The notes: generated by a model from the letters alone, not told the origin. A stretch of DNA of 19,046 nucleotides from an uncultured Oscillospiraceae bacterium (GCA_934565425.1 CAKTHW010000025.1:1-19046); one strand, 5' to 3'. Shown: positions 1 to 7,627, counted from the stretch's first letter. Numbers and translations: made by a program.

Positions 1-11
1 CATAGGACAAT

Positions 12-45
12 TTCCCCCAGGAATATAGTTTCCACAAAGGGGGAA
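12..45 (+). promoter_or_regulatory. Nested hairpin covering the sigK ribosome binding site
   Basis: TTCCCCC at 12-18 is complementary to GGGGGAA at 39-45. Inside the loop GGAA (20-23) can pair with TTCC (30-33). The 3' arm is the sigK Shine-Dalgarno sequence, so folding would hide it. Seen: the pairing and the position 6 nt before the ATG. Inferred: translational control of sigK. The arms are short and the transcript start lies outside or at the edge of the window. Confidence 0.35.
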
Positions 46-51
46 TCCAAT

Positions 52-747
52 ATGTTTTCCATGCTCATCCTGCTCCTGCTCCAAGGCAACTTCACCGCCC
101 TGCGTCTGGGCGCCCAAGGCTCCTTTCCCAAACCGCTCTCCGCCCAGGAGGAACGCCGCTGCCTGGAACTGGCCGCCGCCGGCGACCAGGCGGCACGGGG
201 GAAGCTCATCGAACACAACCTGCGCTTGGTCGCCCACATCGTCAAAAAATACTACACCCAGATCGGCGGCGACACCGACGACCTCATCTCCATCGGCACC
301 CTGGGTCTTATCAAAGCGGTCAACACCTACAACATGGAGAAGAAGATCAAGCTGGCCACCTACGCCGCCCGGTGCATCGAAAACGAGGTGCTCATGTACC
401 TGCGCAAGACCCGGCGGCTGGCGGGGGAGGTGTCCCTGAACGACGCCCTGGACCAGGAGGACGAGGGGAGCGCCCTGTCCCTGATGGACGTCATCCGGGT
501 GGAGGACACCATGCTGGAGGATTTGAACACCCGGGACGCCTGCCAGCAGGTGCGGGATGTGGTGGAGCGCTGCCTGACCGACCGGGAGAAGCTGGTCATC
601 GTGCGCCGGTACGGGCTGGACGGGAAGCCGCCTCAGACCCAGCGGGAGGTGGCAAGCCAGTGCGGCATTTCCCGATCCTATGTGAGCCGGATCGAGAAGA
701 AGGCGTTGGGGAAGCTGCGGGAGGAATTTGAGGAGGGGACAAAGTGA
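52..747 (+). CDS. sigK: RNA polymerase sporulation sigma factor SigK, with pro-sequence
   Basis: This is the late mother-cell sigma factor, which directs core polymerase to spore coat and maturation genes. Region 2 spans about residues 50-120 (IEHNLRLVAHIVKK, DLISIGTLGLIKA, KLATYAARCIENE) and the region 4 helix-turn-helix about 170-225 (TQREVASQCGISRSYVSRIE). Length (231 aa) fits the family. The 24 residues before FPKPLS are hydrophobic at the start (MFSMLILLLL) and lie where Bacillus pro-SigK has its inhibitory pro-peptide, so SpoIVFB-type processing is plausible. Some clostridial SigK proteins lack this segment. The start was chosen because of AAAGGGGG just upstream; Met4 is an alternative. 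No terminator is visible before the next gene. Confidence 0.93.
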   Translation: MFSMLILLLLQGNFTALRLGAQGSFPKPLSAQEERRCLELAAAGDQAARGKLIEHNLRLVAHIVKKYYTQIGGDTDDLISIGTLGLIKAVNTYNMEKKIKLATYAARCIENEVLMYLRKTRRLAGEVSLNDALDQEDEGSALSLMDVIRVEDTMLEDLNTRDACQQVRDVVERCLTDREKLVIVRRYGLDGKPPQTQREVASQCGISRSYVSRIEKKALGKLREEFEEGTK

Positions 748-766
748 TGGGGCGCAAAAAATGTGA

Positions 767-795
767 TTGTTGTGCCGCCCATTTTCCAGTATAAT
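767..795 (+). promoter_or_regulatory. SigA-type promoter of the Sir2 gene
   Basis: TTGTTG (767-772), a 17 bp spacer and a perfect TATAAT (790-795). It lies between the sigK stop and the Sir2 start. A small hairpin GGGGG-caaa-CCCCC (820-833) follows in the leader. Confidence 0.7.
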
Positions 796-854
796 AGAGT
801 CATACGCAAGACAACCAAAGGGGGCAAACCCCCGGACGCACCAAGGAGGAAGCC

Positions 855-1580
855 ATGGACGAGAACAGAAAGACCTTACAACAGTGGGTGGACGAGAGCA
901 GCAACATCGTCTTTTTCGGCGGCGCTGGGATGTCTACCGAGAGCGGCGTGCCCGATTTCCGCAGCAAGGATGGCCTGTACAATCAGTGCTACGATGAACC
1001 GCCTGAGACCATCATCTCCCACAGCTATTTTGTCAGCTATCCCGAGAAGTTCTATCGGTTCTACCGGGACAAGATGCTGCCCCTGAACGCGGAACCCAAC
1101 ATCGGCCACCTGAAGCTGGCGGAGCTGGAAGCGGCGGGCAAGCTCCGGGCGGTGCTGACCCAGAACATTGACGGGCTCCATCAGAAAGCGGGCAGCAAGG
1201 AAGTGCTGGAGCTCCACGGCAGCATTCACCGGAACTACTGCATGAAGTGCGGCAAGTTCTGGCCGGTGCAGGAGATCGCCAACAGCAAGGGCATCCCCTG
1301 GTGCGACTGCGGCGGCATGATCAAGCCGGACGTGGTGCTCTATGAGGAAGCCCTGGACAACGACGTGATGCGCCGGGCCATCGACCACATCCGCAAGGCG
1401 GATATGATGATCGTGGCGGGCAGCTCCCTGGTGGTGTACCCCGCCGCCGGGCTCATCAACTACTACAAAGGGCATCGGCTGGTGCTCATCAACCGCTCCG
1501 CCACCCCCTTTGACGACCAGGCAGACCTGGTGGTGCATGACACCATCGGCAAGGTCTTTGGCGCCATCGAGGTGCGCTGA
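855..1580 (+). CDS. NAD-dependent protein deacylase, Sir2 family (class U-like)
   Basis: Sirtuins remove acyl groups from lysine using NAD+, releasing nicotinamide and O-acyl-ADP-ribose. The Rossmann motif GAGMSTESGVPDFRS (23-37), TQNID (102-106) and catalytic His121 (ELHGS) are intact. The zinc module is Cys129, Cys132, Cys150 and Cys152. The sequence resembles Thermotoga Sir2 (NLxH, GSSLVVYPAA, TPFDD). Where SIRT5/CobB desuccinylases have a Tyr-x-x-Arg pair, this protein has Tyr67 and Tyr70, which argues for deacetylation over desuccinylation; that is inference. The start follows AAGGAGG by 6 nt. It has its own promoter and shares a bidirectional terminator with deoC. Confidence 0.93.
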   Translation: MDENRKTLQQWVDESSNIVFFGGAGMSTESGVPDFRSKDGLYNQCYDEPPETIISHSYFVSYPEKFYRFYRDKMLPLNAEPNIGHLKLAELEAAGKLRAVLTQNIDGLHQKAGSKEVLELHGSIHRNYCMKCGKFWPVQEIANSKGIPWCDCGGMIKPDVVLYEEALDNDVMRRAIDHIRKADMMIVAGSSLVVYPAAGLINYYKGHRLVLINRSATPFDDQADLVVHDTIGKVFGAIEVR

Positions 1581-1588
1581 ATACGCAA

Positions 1589-1619
1589 AAAAGAGAGAAC
1601 CGATTTGGTTCTCTCTTTT
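1589..1619. terminator. Bidirectional terminator between Sir2 gene and deoC
   Basis: AAAAGAGAGAACC (1589-1601) pairs perfectly with GGTTCTCTCTTTT (1607-1619) around a GATTT loop. The A and T runs at the two ends give a U-tract on either strand, suiting two convergent genes. Confidence 0.88.
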
Positions 1620-1631
1620 GCTCTGTTGGGG

Positions 1632-2288
1632 TCAGCCTTCCTGTGCCTTGACTGCCTTGACCACTCGGCTGGTGCCCAAGCGGGAGGCGCCCAGGGCGAT
1701 GAAGTCCTCGGCGTCGGGCAGGGAAGCGATGCCGCCGGCGGCTTTGATCTGCACGTGAGGGGCCACGTGGGCTTTCATCAGGGCCACGTCTTCCCGTGTT
1801 GCGCCGCCGCCACCGAAGCCGGTGGAGGTCTTGATGAAGTCCGCGCCGGACTGGGAGACGATGTCGCACATCTTGATCTTTTCTTCCTCAGTCAGCAGGC
1901 AAGTCTCGATGATGACTTTCAGCAGCTTGCCGTGGCAGGCGGCCTTGACCGCTTTGATCTCCTCCAGCAGGGCGTCCCACTTCTGGTCCTTCACCCAGCC
2001 CAGGTTGATGACCATGTCAATTTCCTCTGCGCCCTCCTGTACAGCGGTCTCCGCCTCAAAGCACTTGACGGCAGTGGTGTTGTAGCCGTTGGGGAAGCCG
2101 ATGACGGTGCAGACGGGGAGGCGACCCTGGAGGTACTCTGCCGCCTGCTTGACGTAGCTGGGGGGGATGCAGACGCTGGCGCAGCCGTAGTGGAGGCCGT
2201 CGTCGCAGATTTGCTGGATCTCAGACCAGGTGGCGGTCTGGGCTAACAACGTGTGATCCACGTGGTGGAGCAGTTCTTTCAGTTCCAT
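1632..2288 (-). CDS. deoC: Deoxyribose-phosphate aldolase
   Basis: DeoC splits 2-deoxyribose-5-phosphate into glyceraldehyde-3-phosphate and acetaldehyde, the last step in using deoxynucleosides as carbon. The class I aldolase barrel is complete at 218 aa. Schiff-base Lys153 lies in FIKTSTGFG, Lys182 in IKAAGGI and the catalytic Asp91 in EIDMVIN. The phosphate-binding GASRLGTS is near the C terminus. AAAGGAGTC precedes the ATG. It is divergent from cdd, whose product feeds the same pathway by deaminating deoxycytidine. The 100 bp between them must carry both promoters; I see a good one only for cdd. Confidence 0.96.
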   Translation of the reverse strand: MELKELLHHVDHTLLAQTATWSEIQQICDDGLHYGCASVCIPPSYVKQAAEYLQGRLPVCTVIGFPNGYNTTAVKCFEAETAVQEGAEEIDMVINLGWVKDQKWDALLEEIKAVKAACHGKLLKVIIETCLLTEEEKIKMCDIVSQSGADFIKTSTGFGGGGATREDVALMKAHVAPHVQIKAAGGIASLPDAEDFIALGASRLGTSRVVKAVKAQEG

Positions 2289-2322
2289 ATGTTTGACTCC
2301 TTTGATTTCATGCCTTTGCAGG

Positions 2323-2351
2323 TTGGAAGTTTGGGAAAATCGTGGTATACT
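2323..2351 (+). promoter_or_regulatory. SigA-type promoter of cdd
   Basis: TTGGAA (2323-2328), 17 bp, TATACT (2346-2351). The start codon of cdd is 37 nt downstream of the -10 box, after a GGGAGG ribosome binding site. Confidence 0.6.
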
Positions 2352-2388
2352 ATAAGATACGCAATCTGAAGAATGGGGAGGGAACCCT

Positions 2389-2781
2389 ATGACCGATCAG
2401 GAATTGATCCAAGCGGCCAGAGCCATGCTGGAGCGCTCCTATGCGCCCTTCTCCCACTACGCCGTGGGGGCGGCCCTGCTGGGCAGCGACGGGCAGGTGT
2501 ACACCGGCTGCAACATCGAGTCGGCGGCTTTTGGCGCCACCCTCTGCGCCGAGCGTTCCGCCATTGCCAACGCCTTTTCCCACGGCTGTCACAGCTTTGT
2601 GCGGGGAGCGGTCATCGCGGACAGCGACGATTACTGCACTCCCTGCGGTATCTGCCGCCAGCTGCTGTACGAGTTCTCCGATGGCTTGGTCATGCTCTGC
2701 TGCAAGGGGGACGGGAGCTACCTGGCGTTGACGGCGGAGGAGCTGCTGCCCCATGGGTTCAAGGCGGAGAGCATGGCGTGA
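2389..2781 (+). CDS. cdd: Cytidine deaminase
   Basis: This zinc hydrolase turns cytidine and deoxycytidine into uridine and deoxyuridine. It matches the short tetrameric class (130 aa). Zinc ligands are Cys53 in TLCAERSA and Cys86/Cys89 in PCGICRQ, with Glu55 as proton shuttle; the nucleoside-binding CNIES is at 41-45. GGGAGG precedes the ATG. It is paired with divergent deoC, making a small salvage island. No convincing terminator follows: GCCTGC/GCAGGC at 2783-2806 has no T-run. Confidence 0.95.
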   Translation: MTDQELIQAARAMLERSYAPFSHYAVGAALLGSDGQVYTGCNIESAAFGATLCAERSAIANAFSHGCHSFVRGAVIADSDDYCTPCGICRQLLYEFSDGLVMLCCKGDGSYLALTAEELLPHGFKAESMA

Positions 2782-2912
2782 TGCCTGCGGGAATATTATA
2801 GCAGGCTGCGGAAAGCGGGGCAAGCGGTTCCGGGAAAATGCCCAATTTTCGGGCGGTGTTTTCGGAAAAAGAGAAAAACCCGGCCTGGAGGCGGGTAATT
2901 CGGGGATTCGTC

Positions 2913-2941
2913 TTGCTTTTTTTCGGAAAATGTACTACAAT
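2913..2941 (+). promoter_or_regulatory. Likely promoter of sufC-sufB
   Basis: TTGCTT (2913-2918), 17 bp, TACAAT (2936-2941), 55 nt before the sufC start. The -35 box is weak. No IscR/Rrf2-type palindrome is obvious beside it. Confidence 0.45.
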
Positions 2942-2995
2942 GTGCTCAGTTTTGTGTAGAATATTGAAATATCACCAACGAAAGAGGAACTTCCT

Positions 2996-3730
2996 ATGCT
3001 AGAGATGAAAGATCTTTGCTTTACGGCAAAGAATGAAACGGGCGAGGTTGATATTCTCAAGAATATCAACTTGACCATAGAGGATAACAAATTCGTCGTC
3101 ATCACCGGCCCCAACGGCGGCGGTAAGACCACCCTGGCCAAGGCGGTCATGGGCATCATCCAGCCCACCTCCGGCCAGATCCTGTGGAACGGTGAGGACG
3201 TAACAAACCTGTCCATCACCGAGCGGGCCAAGCTGGGCATCTCCTACGGCTTCCAGCAGCCCCCGCGCTTTAAGGGCATGAAGGTGCGGGACCTGCTGAA
3301 GATCGCCGCAGGCCAGTGGCTGTCCCAGAAGGAGTGCTGCGACTTTTTGAACAAGGTGGGTCTGTGCGCCAACGACTATGTGAACCGTGACGTGGACGCC
3401 TCCCTGTCCGGCGGTGAGGTCAAGCGCATCGAGATCGCCACCCTGCTGGCACGGGACGCCGGTCTGATGATCTTCGACGAACCGGAGGCCGGCATCGACC
3501 TGTGGAGCTTTGCCAAGCTCACTGAGACCTTCACCATGCTCCACGAGCAGAAGAAGCGCACCATCATGATCATCTCCCACCAGGAACGCATCATCCGCCT
3601 GGCGGACGAGATCATTTTGGTGGCAGACGGTGAAGTGAAGGCACGGGGCAGTGTGGATGAGATCTATCCCATGATCGTACAGGACACCGTGTCCTGCTGT
3701 AAGAAGATGGAGGGCAATGGCGTATGCTGA
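2996..3730 (+). CDS. sufC: Fe-S cluster assembly ATPase SufC
   Basis: SufC is the ABC-type ATPase that drives shape change in the SufB/SufD scaffold during Fe-S cluster assembly in the cytosol. Walker A is GPNGGGKT (38-45), the signature LSGGEVKR (137-144), Walker B LMIFDEPEAGID (157-168) and the switch His195 in IISHQ. FDEPEAGID without a membrane partner is typical of SufC rather than of transport ATPases. Length is 244 aa. AAAGAGGAA precedes the start. It overlaps the next gene by 7 nt, so the two are translationally coupled. No SufS, SufU or second scaffold gene is nearby. Confidence 0.93.
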   Translation: MLEMKDLCFTAKNETGEVDILKNINLTIEDNKFVVITGPNGGGKTTLAKAVMGIIQPTSGQILWNGEDVTNLSITERAKLGISYGFQQPPRFKGMKVRDLLKIAAGQWLSQKECCDFLNKVGLCANDYVNRDVDASLSGGEVKRIEIATLLARDAGLMIFDEPEAGIDLWSFAKLTETFTMLHEQKKRTIMIISHQERIIRLADEIILVADGEVKARGSVDEIYPMIVQDTVSCCKKMEGNGVC

Positions 3731-4647
3731 CTGAGATTGAAAAGGGCTTGTTGGAAACCATCGCTGACATGAAGGATGGTCAGGCAGAAGGCGCGGTCAA
3801 TATCCGTGTGGACGGCAAAAAGGTCATGCGCAACAGCACCGATACCATCCGCATCGAGAGCAAGACCGACAAGGACGGCATTGATATTTACGTGGCTGCT
3901 GGCAGCAAGAACGGCAGCGTCCACATCCCCGTGGTGCTCACCGAGACCGGGTTTAAGGATAAGGTCTACAACGACTTCTTCATCGGCGAAGGGGCTGAAG
4001 TGGACATCGTGGCCGGCTGCGGCATCAACAACTGCGGCTGCGACGACAGCCAGCACGACGGCATCCACACCTTCTACGTGGGCAAGAACGCCAAGGTGAC
4101 CTATTCTGAAAAGCACTACGGCGAGGGCGTCGGCACCGGCAAGCGCATCCTGAACCCCCAGACCATCATCTACCTGGAAGAGGGCGCTTCCATGACCCTG
4201 GATCTGAGCCAGATCGGCGGCGTGGACGACACCAAGCGGTACACCAAGGCCAAGGCGGGCAAGGACTCCGAGCTGATCGTCCAGGAACGCCTGCTCACCG
4301 ACGGCGACCAGAACGCCGGCACCGAGATGGACATCTACCTGGAAGGGGAGAACGCTCGCACCAGAGTCATCTCCCGCAGCGTGGCTAAGGGCAATTCCAC
4401 CCAGGTCTTCTACCCCAGAGTCCAGGGCGATGCCGAGTGCTTCGGCCACGTGTCCTGTGACGCCATCATCATGGAACATAGTAAGGTGCGCTCCATCCCG
4501 GAGATCACCTGCAATCACGTGGATGCCACCCTCATCCACGAGGCCGCCATCGGCAAGATCGCAGGGGAGCAGATCACCAAGCTCATGACCCTGGGTCTGA
4601 CCGCGGAGCAGGCGGAAGAAAAGATTTTGGAAGGGTTCCTGCGGTAA
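3724..4647 (+). CDS. sufB: SufB/SufD-family Fe-S scaffold, short form
   Basis: This is the scaffold partner of SufC. At 307 aa it is far shorter than E. coli SufB (about 495 aa) and is essentially the beta-helix core plus C terminus. The C-terminal segment lines up with SufB: Cys245 in VSCDAII matches catalytic Cys405, and His272-Glu273 in LIHEAAIGKI match His433-Glu434. Cys99, Cys104 and Cys106 lie close together in AGCGINNCGCDD. This fits the minimal two-gene SufCB-type systems of Clostridia and archaea (called SMS/MIS in recent phylogenetic work, from memory). Assignment as B rather than D rests on the Cys/His-Glu matches. Confidence 0.88.
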   Translation: MLTEIEKGLLETIADMKDGQAEGAVNIRVDGKKVMRNSTDTIRIESKTDKDGIDIYVAAGSKNGSVHIPVVLTETGFKDKVYNDFFIGEGAEVDIVAGCGINNCGCDDSQHDGIHTFYVGKNAKVTYSEKHYGEGVGTGKRILNPQTIIYLEEGASMTLDLSQIGGVDDTKRYTKAKAGKDSELIVQERLLTDGDQNAGTEMDIYLEGENARTRVISRSVAKGNSTQVFYPRVQGDAECFGHVSCDAIIMEHSKVRSIPEITCNHVDATLIHEAAIGKIAGEQITKLMTLGLTAEQAEEKILEGFLR

Positions 4648-4666
4648 TCGAATACGGAAAAATGAG

Positions 4667-4702
4667 AAAGCCAGCCTTGTGTTCTACAGGGCTGGCTTTT
4701 TT
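4667..4702 (+). terminator. Rho-independent terminator of sufC-sufB
   Basis: AAAGCCAGCC (4667-4676) pairs with GGCTGGCTTT (4690-4699). TTGT/ACAG extends the stem to about 14 bp, and the T-run reaches 4702. Confidence 0.92.
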
Positions 4703-4722
4703 GTGTGATGAGGAAAAAGAGT

Positions 4723-4915
4723 TCCCGCAAAATCGAAGGTTTTGTGGGATAAAAATCGCCGGGAGTCCGGCGTCCCGAGCATTTTGCGTAGCAAAATCTC
4801 GCCGCAGGGTCAATTCATTTGACCCGAGGAAGTGAAATGAAGAAAGGGTTCCCACAAAGTCAAAGACTTTGTGGGAAAGATTTGACCCCGGCAGGAAAGG
4901 AGACCTGCCGGGGTC
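4723..4915. repeat. Array of six intergenic hairpins
   Basis: This 297 bp gap (4703-4999) has no gene. It holds six consecutive inverted repeats: 4723-4749 (12 bp, two wobbles), 4757-4772 (CGCCGG/CCGGCG), 4776-4801 (ATTTTGC/GCAAAAT plus CGAG/CTCG), 4807-4825 (GGGTCAA/TTGACCC), 4849-4877 (13 bp perfect, AAA loop) and 4884-4915 (12 bp perfect). The first and fifth are diverged copies of one another (TTCCCrCAAArTC ... TTTGTGGGA). The last could terminate glnA on the minus strand. The rest may be a small dispersed palindromic repeat family. Confidence 0.8.
4884..4915 (-). terminator. Possible glnA terminator hairpin
   Basis: GACCCCGGCAGG (4884-4895) pairs perfectly with CCTGCCGGGGTC (4904-4915). 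On the minus strand it lies 85 nt past the glnA stop and is followed by AAATCTTT, a poor U-tract. It is the best candidate end for that transcript. Confidence 0.5.
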
Positions 4916-4999
4916 GGTGAGAAAGATGAAAAAACGATCTAGGAGGGAGTTGTCAATGTGAAAAAAGATGAAAACTAAAAGGTAGTGAGAAAAACGATA

Positions 5000-7099
5000 T
5001 TATACTTCAAACATCAGGTCGCCATAGGTGGGTACCGGCCAGATGGACTTGTCAACGATCAGTTCCAGTTCATCCACCGGTGCACGCAGGGCTGCCATGG
5101 CGGGCACTACACGGTTGTGATAAGCCTGTGCCAGTTCCTGTGCGTTCTCGATGGTGTCGGACTCGTCGCAAGCGGTGATCAGTGCGCTCAGCGCATCCTG
5201 TGCCTGCTTGGTCAGGGCGGAGACCCGTGCCAGCAGTTCCTTCTGGACAGAGGCGTCTACACCGGCGGCGGAGACAGCGGCGTAGGACTGTGCCAGGGTG
5301 GAGCTGAACTTGATGCCGGCGGGGATGTAGTGCTTGCCGGCCATGTGGATGGCGCACTTGGCTTCGATGCCGATCTTGCTGACGTAGTTCTCATACTGCA
5401 CTTCCGCACGGGACTCCAGTTCCGCCTTGGTGAAGATGTTGAACTTTTCGTACAGAGCAATGACATCGGGCTTGGTCAGAGCGGGGATGGCGTCCACCAT
5501 GCTCTTGATATTGGGCAGGCCGCGGCGGGCAGCTTCTTCCACCCACTCGTCGGAGTAACCGTTGCCGTTGAAGATAATTCTCTTGTGCTTGGTCAGGGAT
5601 TCCTTGATGTAAGCGCGGCAGGCAGTCTCGAAATCGTCAGCGCCTTCCAGAGCGTCGGCGGCGTTGCAGAATGCTTCGGCCAGGACGGTGTTCAGGGCGG
5701 TGTTGGGTGCGGCGATGGAGTCAGCGGAGCCGACCATACGGAACTCAAACCGGTTGCCGGTGAAGGCGAAGGGAGAGGTACGGTTGCGGTCGGTGGCGTC
5801 CTTCTGGAACACGGGGACGGTGGAGACACCAGTGTCCAGGGTGCCGGCGGAGACGGCAGCGGAGCTGTCGCCGCTGACGATGTTGTTGACGATCTCTTCC
5901 AGCTGAGAGCCCAGGAAGATGGAGATGATAGCGGGAGGTGCTTCCTGACCGCCCAGACGGTGTTCGTTGCCTACGTCGGAGGCAGACTGGCGGAGCAGGT
6001 CAGCGTGGTCGTCGATGGCGGCGATGACGCAGGACAGCACCAGCAGGAACTGCAGGTTGTCAGCGGGATGGTCGCCCGGCTCGAACAGGTTCTCGCCCAG
6101 GTCGGTGCCCACAGACCAGTTGTTGTGCTTGCCGGAGCCGTTGACGCCAGCGTAGGGCTTCTCGTGGAGCAGGCAGACCAGGCCGTGCTTGCTTGCCACC
6201 CGCTTCATGGTCTCCATGGTCAACTGGTTCTGGTCCACAGCCACGTTGGCGGTGGCGAAGATGGGAGCCATCTCGTGCTGTGCGGGAGCCACTTCGTTGT
6301 GCTGGGTGGCGGAGGTGATGCCGAACTTCCACAGTTCGATGTTCAGGTCGTGCATAAAGGAGCCGACTCGTTCGCGGATCTGGCCGAAGTAATGGTCATC
6401 CAGCTCCTGACCCTTGGGGGCGGGTGCGCCGAACAGGGTGCGGCCGGTGTAGATCAGGTCACGGCGCTTCAGGTACTTTTCACGATCGACCAGGAAGTAT
6501 TCCTGTTCCGGACCGACAAAGGCGGTGACCTTCTTGGCGGCAGTGTTGCCGAACAGGCGCAGGATGCGGATGGCTTCCTTGCTGACCGCTTCCATGGAGC
6601 GCAGCAGGGGAGTCTTACCGTCCAGAGCTTCGCCGGTGTAAGAGACAAAGACGGTGGGGATGCACAGGATGGTGCCGGCGGATTCTTCCTTGACAAAGGC
6701 AGGGGAGGTCATATCCCAAGCGGTGTAGCCACGGGCATAAGAGGTGGCACGCAGGCCGCCGTTGGGGAAGGAGGAGGCGTCCGGTTCGCCCATGATGAGC
6801 TTCTTGCCGGAGAGCTGAAGCAGAACGTGACCATCCTCATCAGGGAGGGTCAGGAAGGCGTCATGCTTCTCTGCGGTGGAGCCGGTCAGCGGCTGGAACC
6901 AGTGGCAGTAGTGGGTCGCACCCTTTTCCACAGCCCAGTTCTTCATGGCATCGGCCACCACATCAGCGGTTGCCATGCTGATCTGGCCGCCGTTCTCCAT
7001 GGCGTTGACCACCTCAGCGTATACCTTCTTCGGCAGGCGCTCCTTCATGACCGCTCTGCTGAATACGTTGGAACCGAAAATTTCGGGGATCGTAGTCAT
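5000..7099 (-). CDS. glnN: Glutamine synthetase type III
   Basis: It makes glutamine from glutamate, ammonia and ATP in the cytosol. At 699 aa it has the long GSIII form rather than the ~450 aa GSI form. An N-terminal GSIII-specific segment (FGSNVFSRAVMKERLPK near 8-24) is followed by the catalytic core with Glu198 and Glu200 in VGPEQEYFL, QHNEVAPAQHE (266-276) and LHEKPYAGVNGSGKHNNWS (311-329). A long C-terminal region follows. GAAAGGGTGGAAG precedes the ATG. It is monocistronic on the minus strand. A TATAAT-like -10 and a terminator-like hairpin lie upstream, so nitrogen control at the leader is possible. Often annotated glnA. Confidence 0.95.
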   Translation of the reverse strand: MTTIPEIFGSNVFSRAVMKERLPKKVYAEVVNAMENGGQISMATADVVADAMKNWAVEKGATHYCHWFQPLTGSTAEKHDAFLTLPDEDGHVLLQLSGKKLIMGEPDASSFPNGGLRATSYARGYTAWDMTSPAFVKEESAGTILCIPTVFVSYTGEALDGKTPLLRSMEAVSKEAIRILRLFGNTAAKKVTAFVGPEQEYFLVDREKYLKRRDLIYTGRTLFGAPAPKGQELDDHYFGQIRERVGSFMHDLNIELWKFGITSATQHNEVAPAQHEMAPIFATANVAVDQNQLTMETMKRVASKHGLVCLLHEKPYAGVNGSGKHNNWSVGTDLGENLFEPGDHPADNLQFLLVLSCVIAAIDDHADLLRQSASDVGNEHRLGGQEAPPAIISIFLGSQLEEIVNNIVSGDSSAAVSAGTLDTGVSTVPVFQKDATDRNRTSPFAFTGNRFEFRMVGSADSIAAPNTALNTVLAEAFCNAADALEGADDFETACRAYIKESLTKHKRIIFNGNGYSDEWVEEAARRGLPNIKSMVDAIPALTKPDVIALYEKFNIFTKAELESRAEVQYENYVSKIGIEAKCAIHMAGKHYIPAGIKFSSTLAQSYAAVSAAGVDASVQKELLARVSALTKQAQDALSALITACDESDTIENAQELAQAYHNRVVPAMAALRAPVDELELIVDKSIWPVPTYGDLMFEV

Positions 7100-7144
7100 A
7101 AAAATCTTCCACCCTTTCTTTTCATATAAAAACTAGATGAAACC

Positions 7145-7150
7145 ATTATA
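7145..7150 (-). promoter_or_regulatory. -10 element of the proximal glutamine synthetase promoter
   Basis: On the minus strand this reads TATAAT, 45 bp upstream of the start codon. The -35 at the right spacing (TAGATT) is poor, so an activator may be needed. A tandem GTAGTA repeat lies just upstream (about 7170-7187 on the plus strand). Inference from position only. Confidence 0.45.
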
Positions 7151-7184
7151 TTGAATCTGACGGGAAAAATCTACTACAGATACT

Positions 7185-7232
7185 ACAAAAATAGCGACAA
7201 AGAGTGCTTGTCTGTGCAACTCCATTGTCGCT
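7185..7232 (-). terminator. Minus-strand terminator-like hairpin upstream of glutamine synthetase
   Basis: AGCGACAA (7193-7200) pairs with TTGTCGCT (7225-7232). GAGTGC (7202-7207) and GCAACTC (7216-7222) extend the stem with a bulge. Read on the minus strand it is followed by ATTTTTGT, a U-tract. It ends any transcript starting further upstream before glutamine synthetase, so it is either an attenuator or the end of a short leader RNA. Confidence 0.6.
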
Positions 7233-7437
7233 GGAAAGAAAGATACACGCCTTTGACCACTTTGTAGTGCCTGCGTTTCTTTTGATGGGGATAGAATACA
7301 ACATTCGAAGGGAAAATGCAAGGACTTTTTCGCGGAAATTGCAAGAATGGACGGAGAAGGAGGAGGGGGGAAAGAGAACTTTTTTATGGAATAGTGATAA
7401 AATAACCGGCAGAGCAGGGAGAATGTCGGCACAACTC

Positions 7438-7465
7438 TTGACAAGTTCAAATGGGGGTGTATACT
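7438..7465 (+). promoter_or_regulatory. SigA-type promoter of dapL
   Basis: A perfect TTGACA (7438-7443), 16 bp spacer and TATACT (7460-7465). The predicted transcript start near 7472 leaves a leader of about 160 nt before the dapL ATG. Confidence 0.8.
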
Positions 7466-7508
7466 TAAATCTGTGTACGCTCCTGTGCGGACTGCTCATT
7501 TTGTGCAG

Positions 7509-7627
7509 CTTCCCACTGGCGTGGGATTCATTTTAACAGACAGTTCCTCCCAGATTCCATAGGCAAGACCATGGCAGTGGGAGGAAAGGATAGATAAAAC
7601 CGACCAGAATGATACACATAGGGAGGA
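7509..7627 (+). promoter_or_regulatory. Structured, possibly bistable leader of dapL
   Basis: Hairpin A is TCCCAC/GTGGGA (7511-7526). Hairpin B is TTCCTCCCA (7544-7552) with TGGGAGGAA (7578-7586), plus inner CCAT/ATGG. Alternatively CTTCCCACTG (7509-7518) can pair with CAGTGGGAGG (7575-7584), one wobble, which frees TCCTCCC (7545-7551) to pair with the ribosome binding site GGGAGGA (7621-7627). No known riboswitch consensus was recognised. Regulation is inferred; the pairings are seen. Confidence 0.45.

Noticed and set aside
2783..2806. GCCTGC/GCAGGC hairpin after cdd as a terminator
   Set aside because: Only 6 bp with a 12 nt loop and no T-run on either strand.
3664..4539. A 291-codon minus-strand frame opposite sufB
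   Set aside because: Antisense to a gene with clear SufB motifs; repetitive Val/Asp/Ala composition.
4703..4999. CRISPR array or structured ncRNA in the hairpin-rich gap
   Set aside because: The hairpins differ from one another with no constant repeat/spacer period, and no promoter or conserved RNA fold was recognised.
4985..7129. A 714-codon open frame on the plus strand opposite the glutamine synthetase
   Set aside because: It mirrors a well-conserved gene, has low-complexity Gly/Val/Asp-rich composition and no ribosome binding site; it is a GC-bias shadow.
7185..7320. ANTAR-type antiterminator target in the glutamine synthetase leader
   Set aside because: I could not find two adjacent hexaloop hairpins with A at position 1 and G at position 4; kept only as a generic attenuator candidate.
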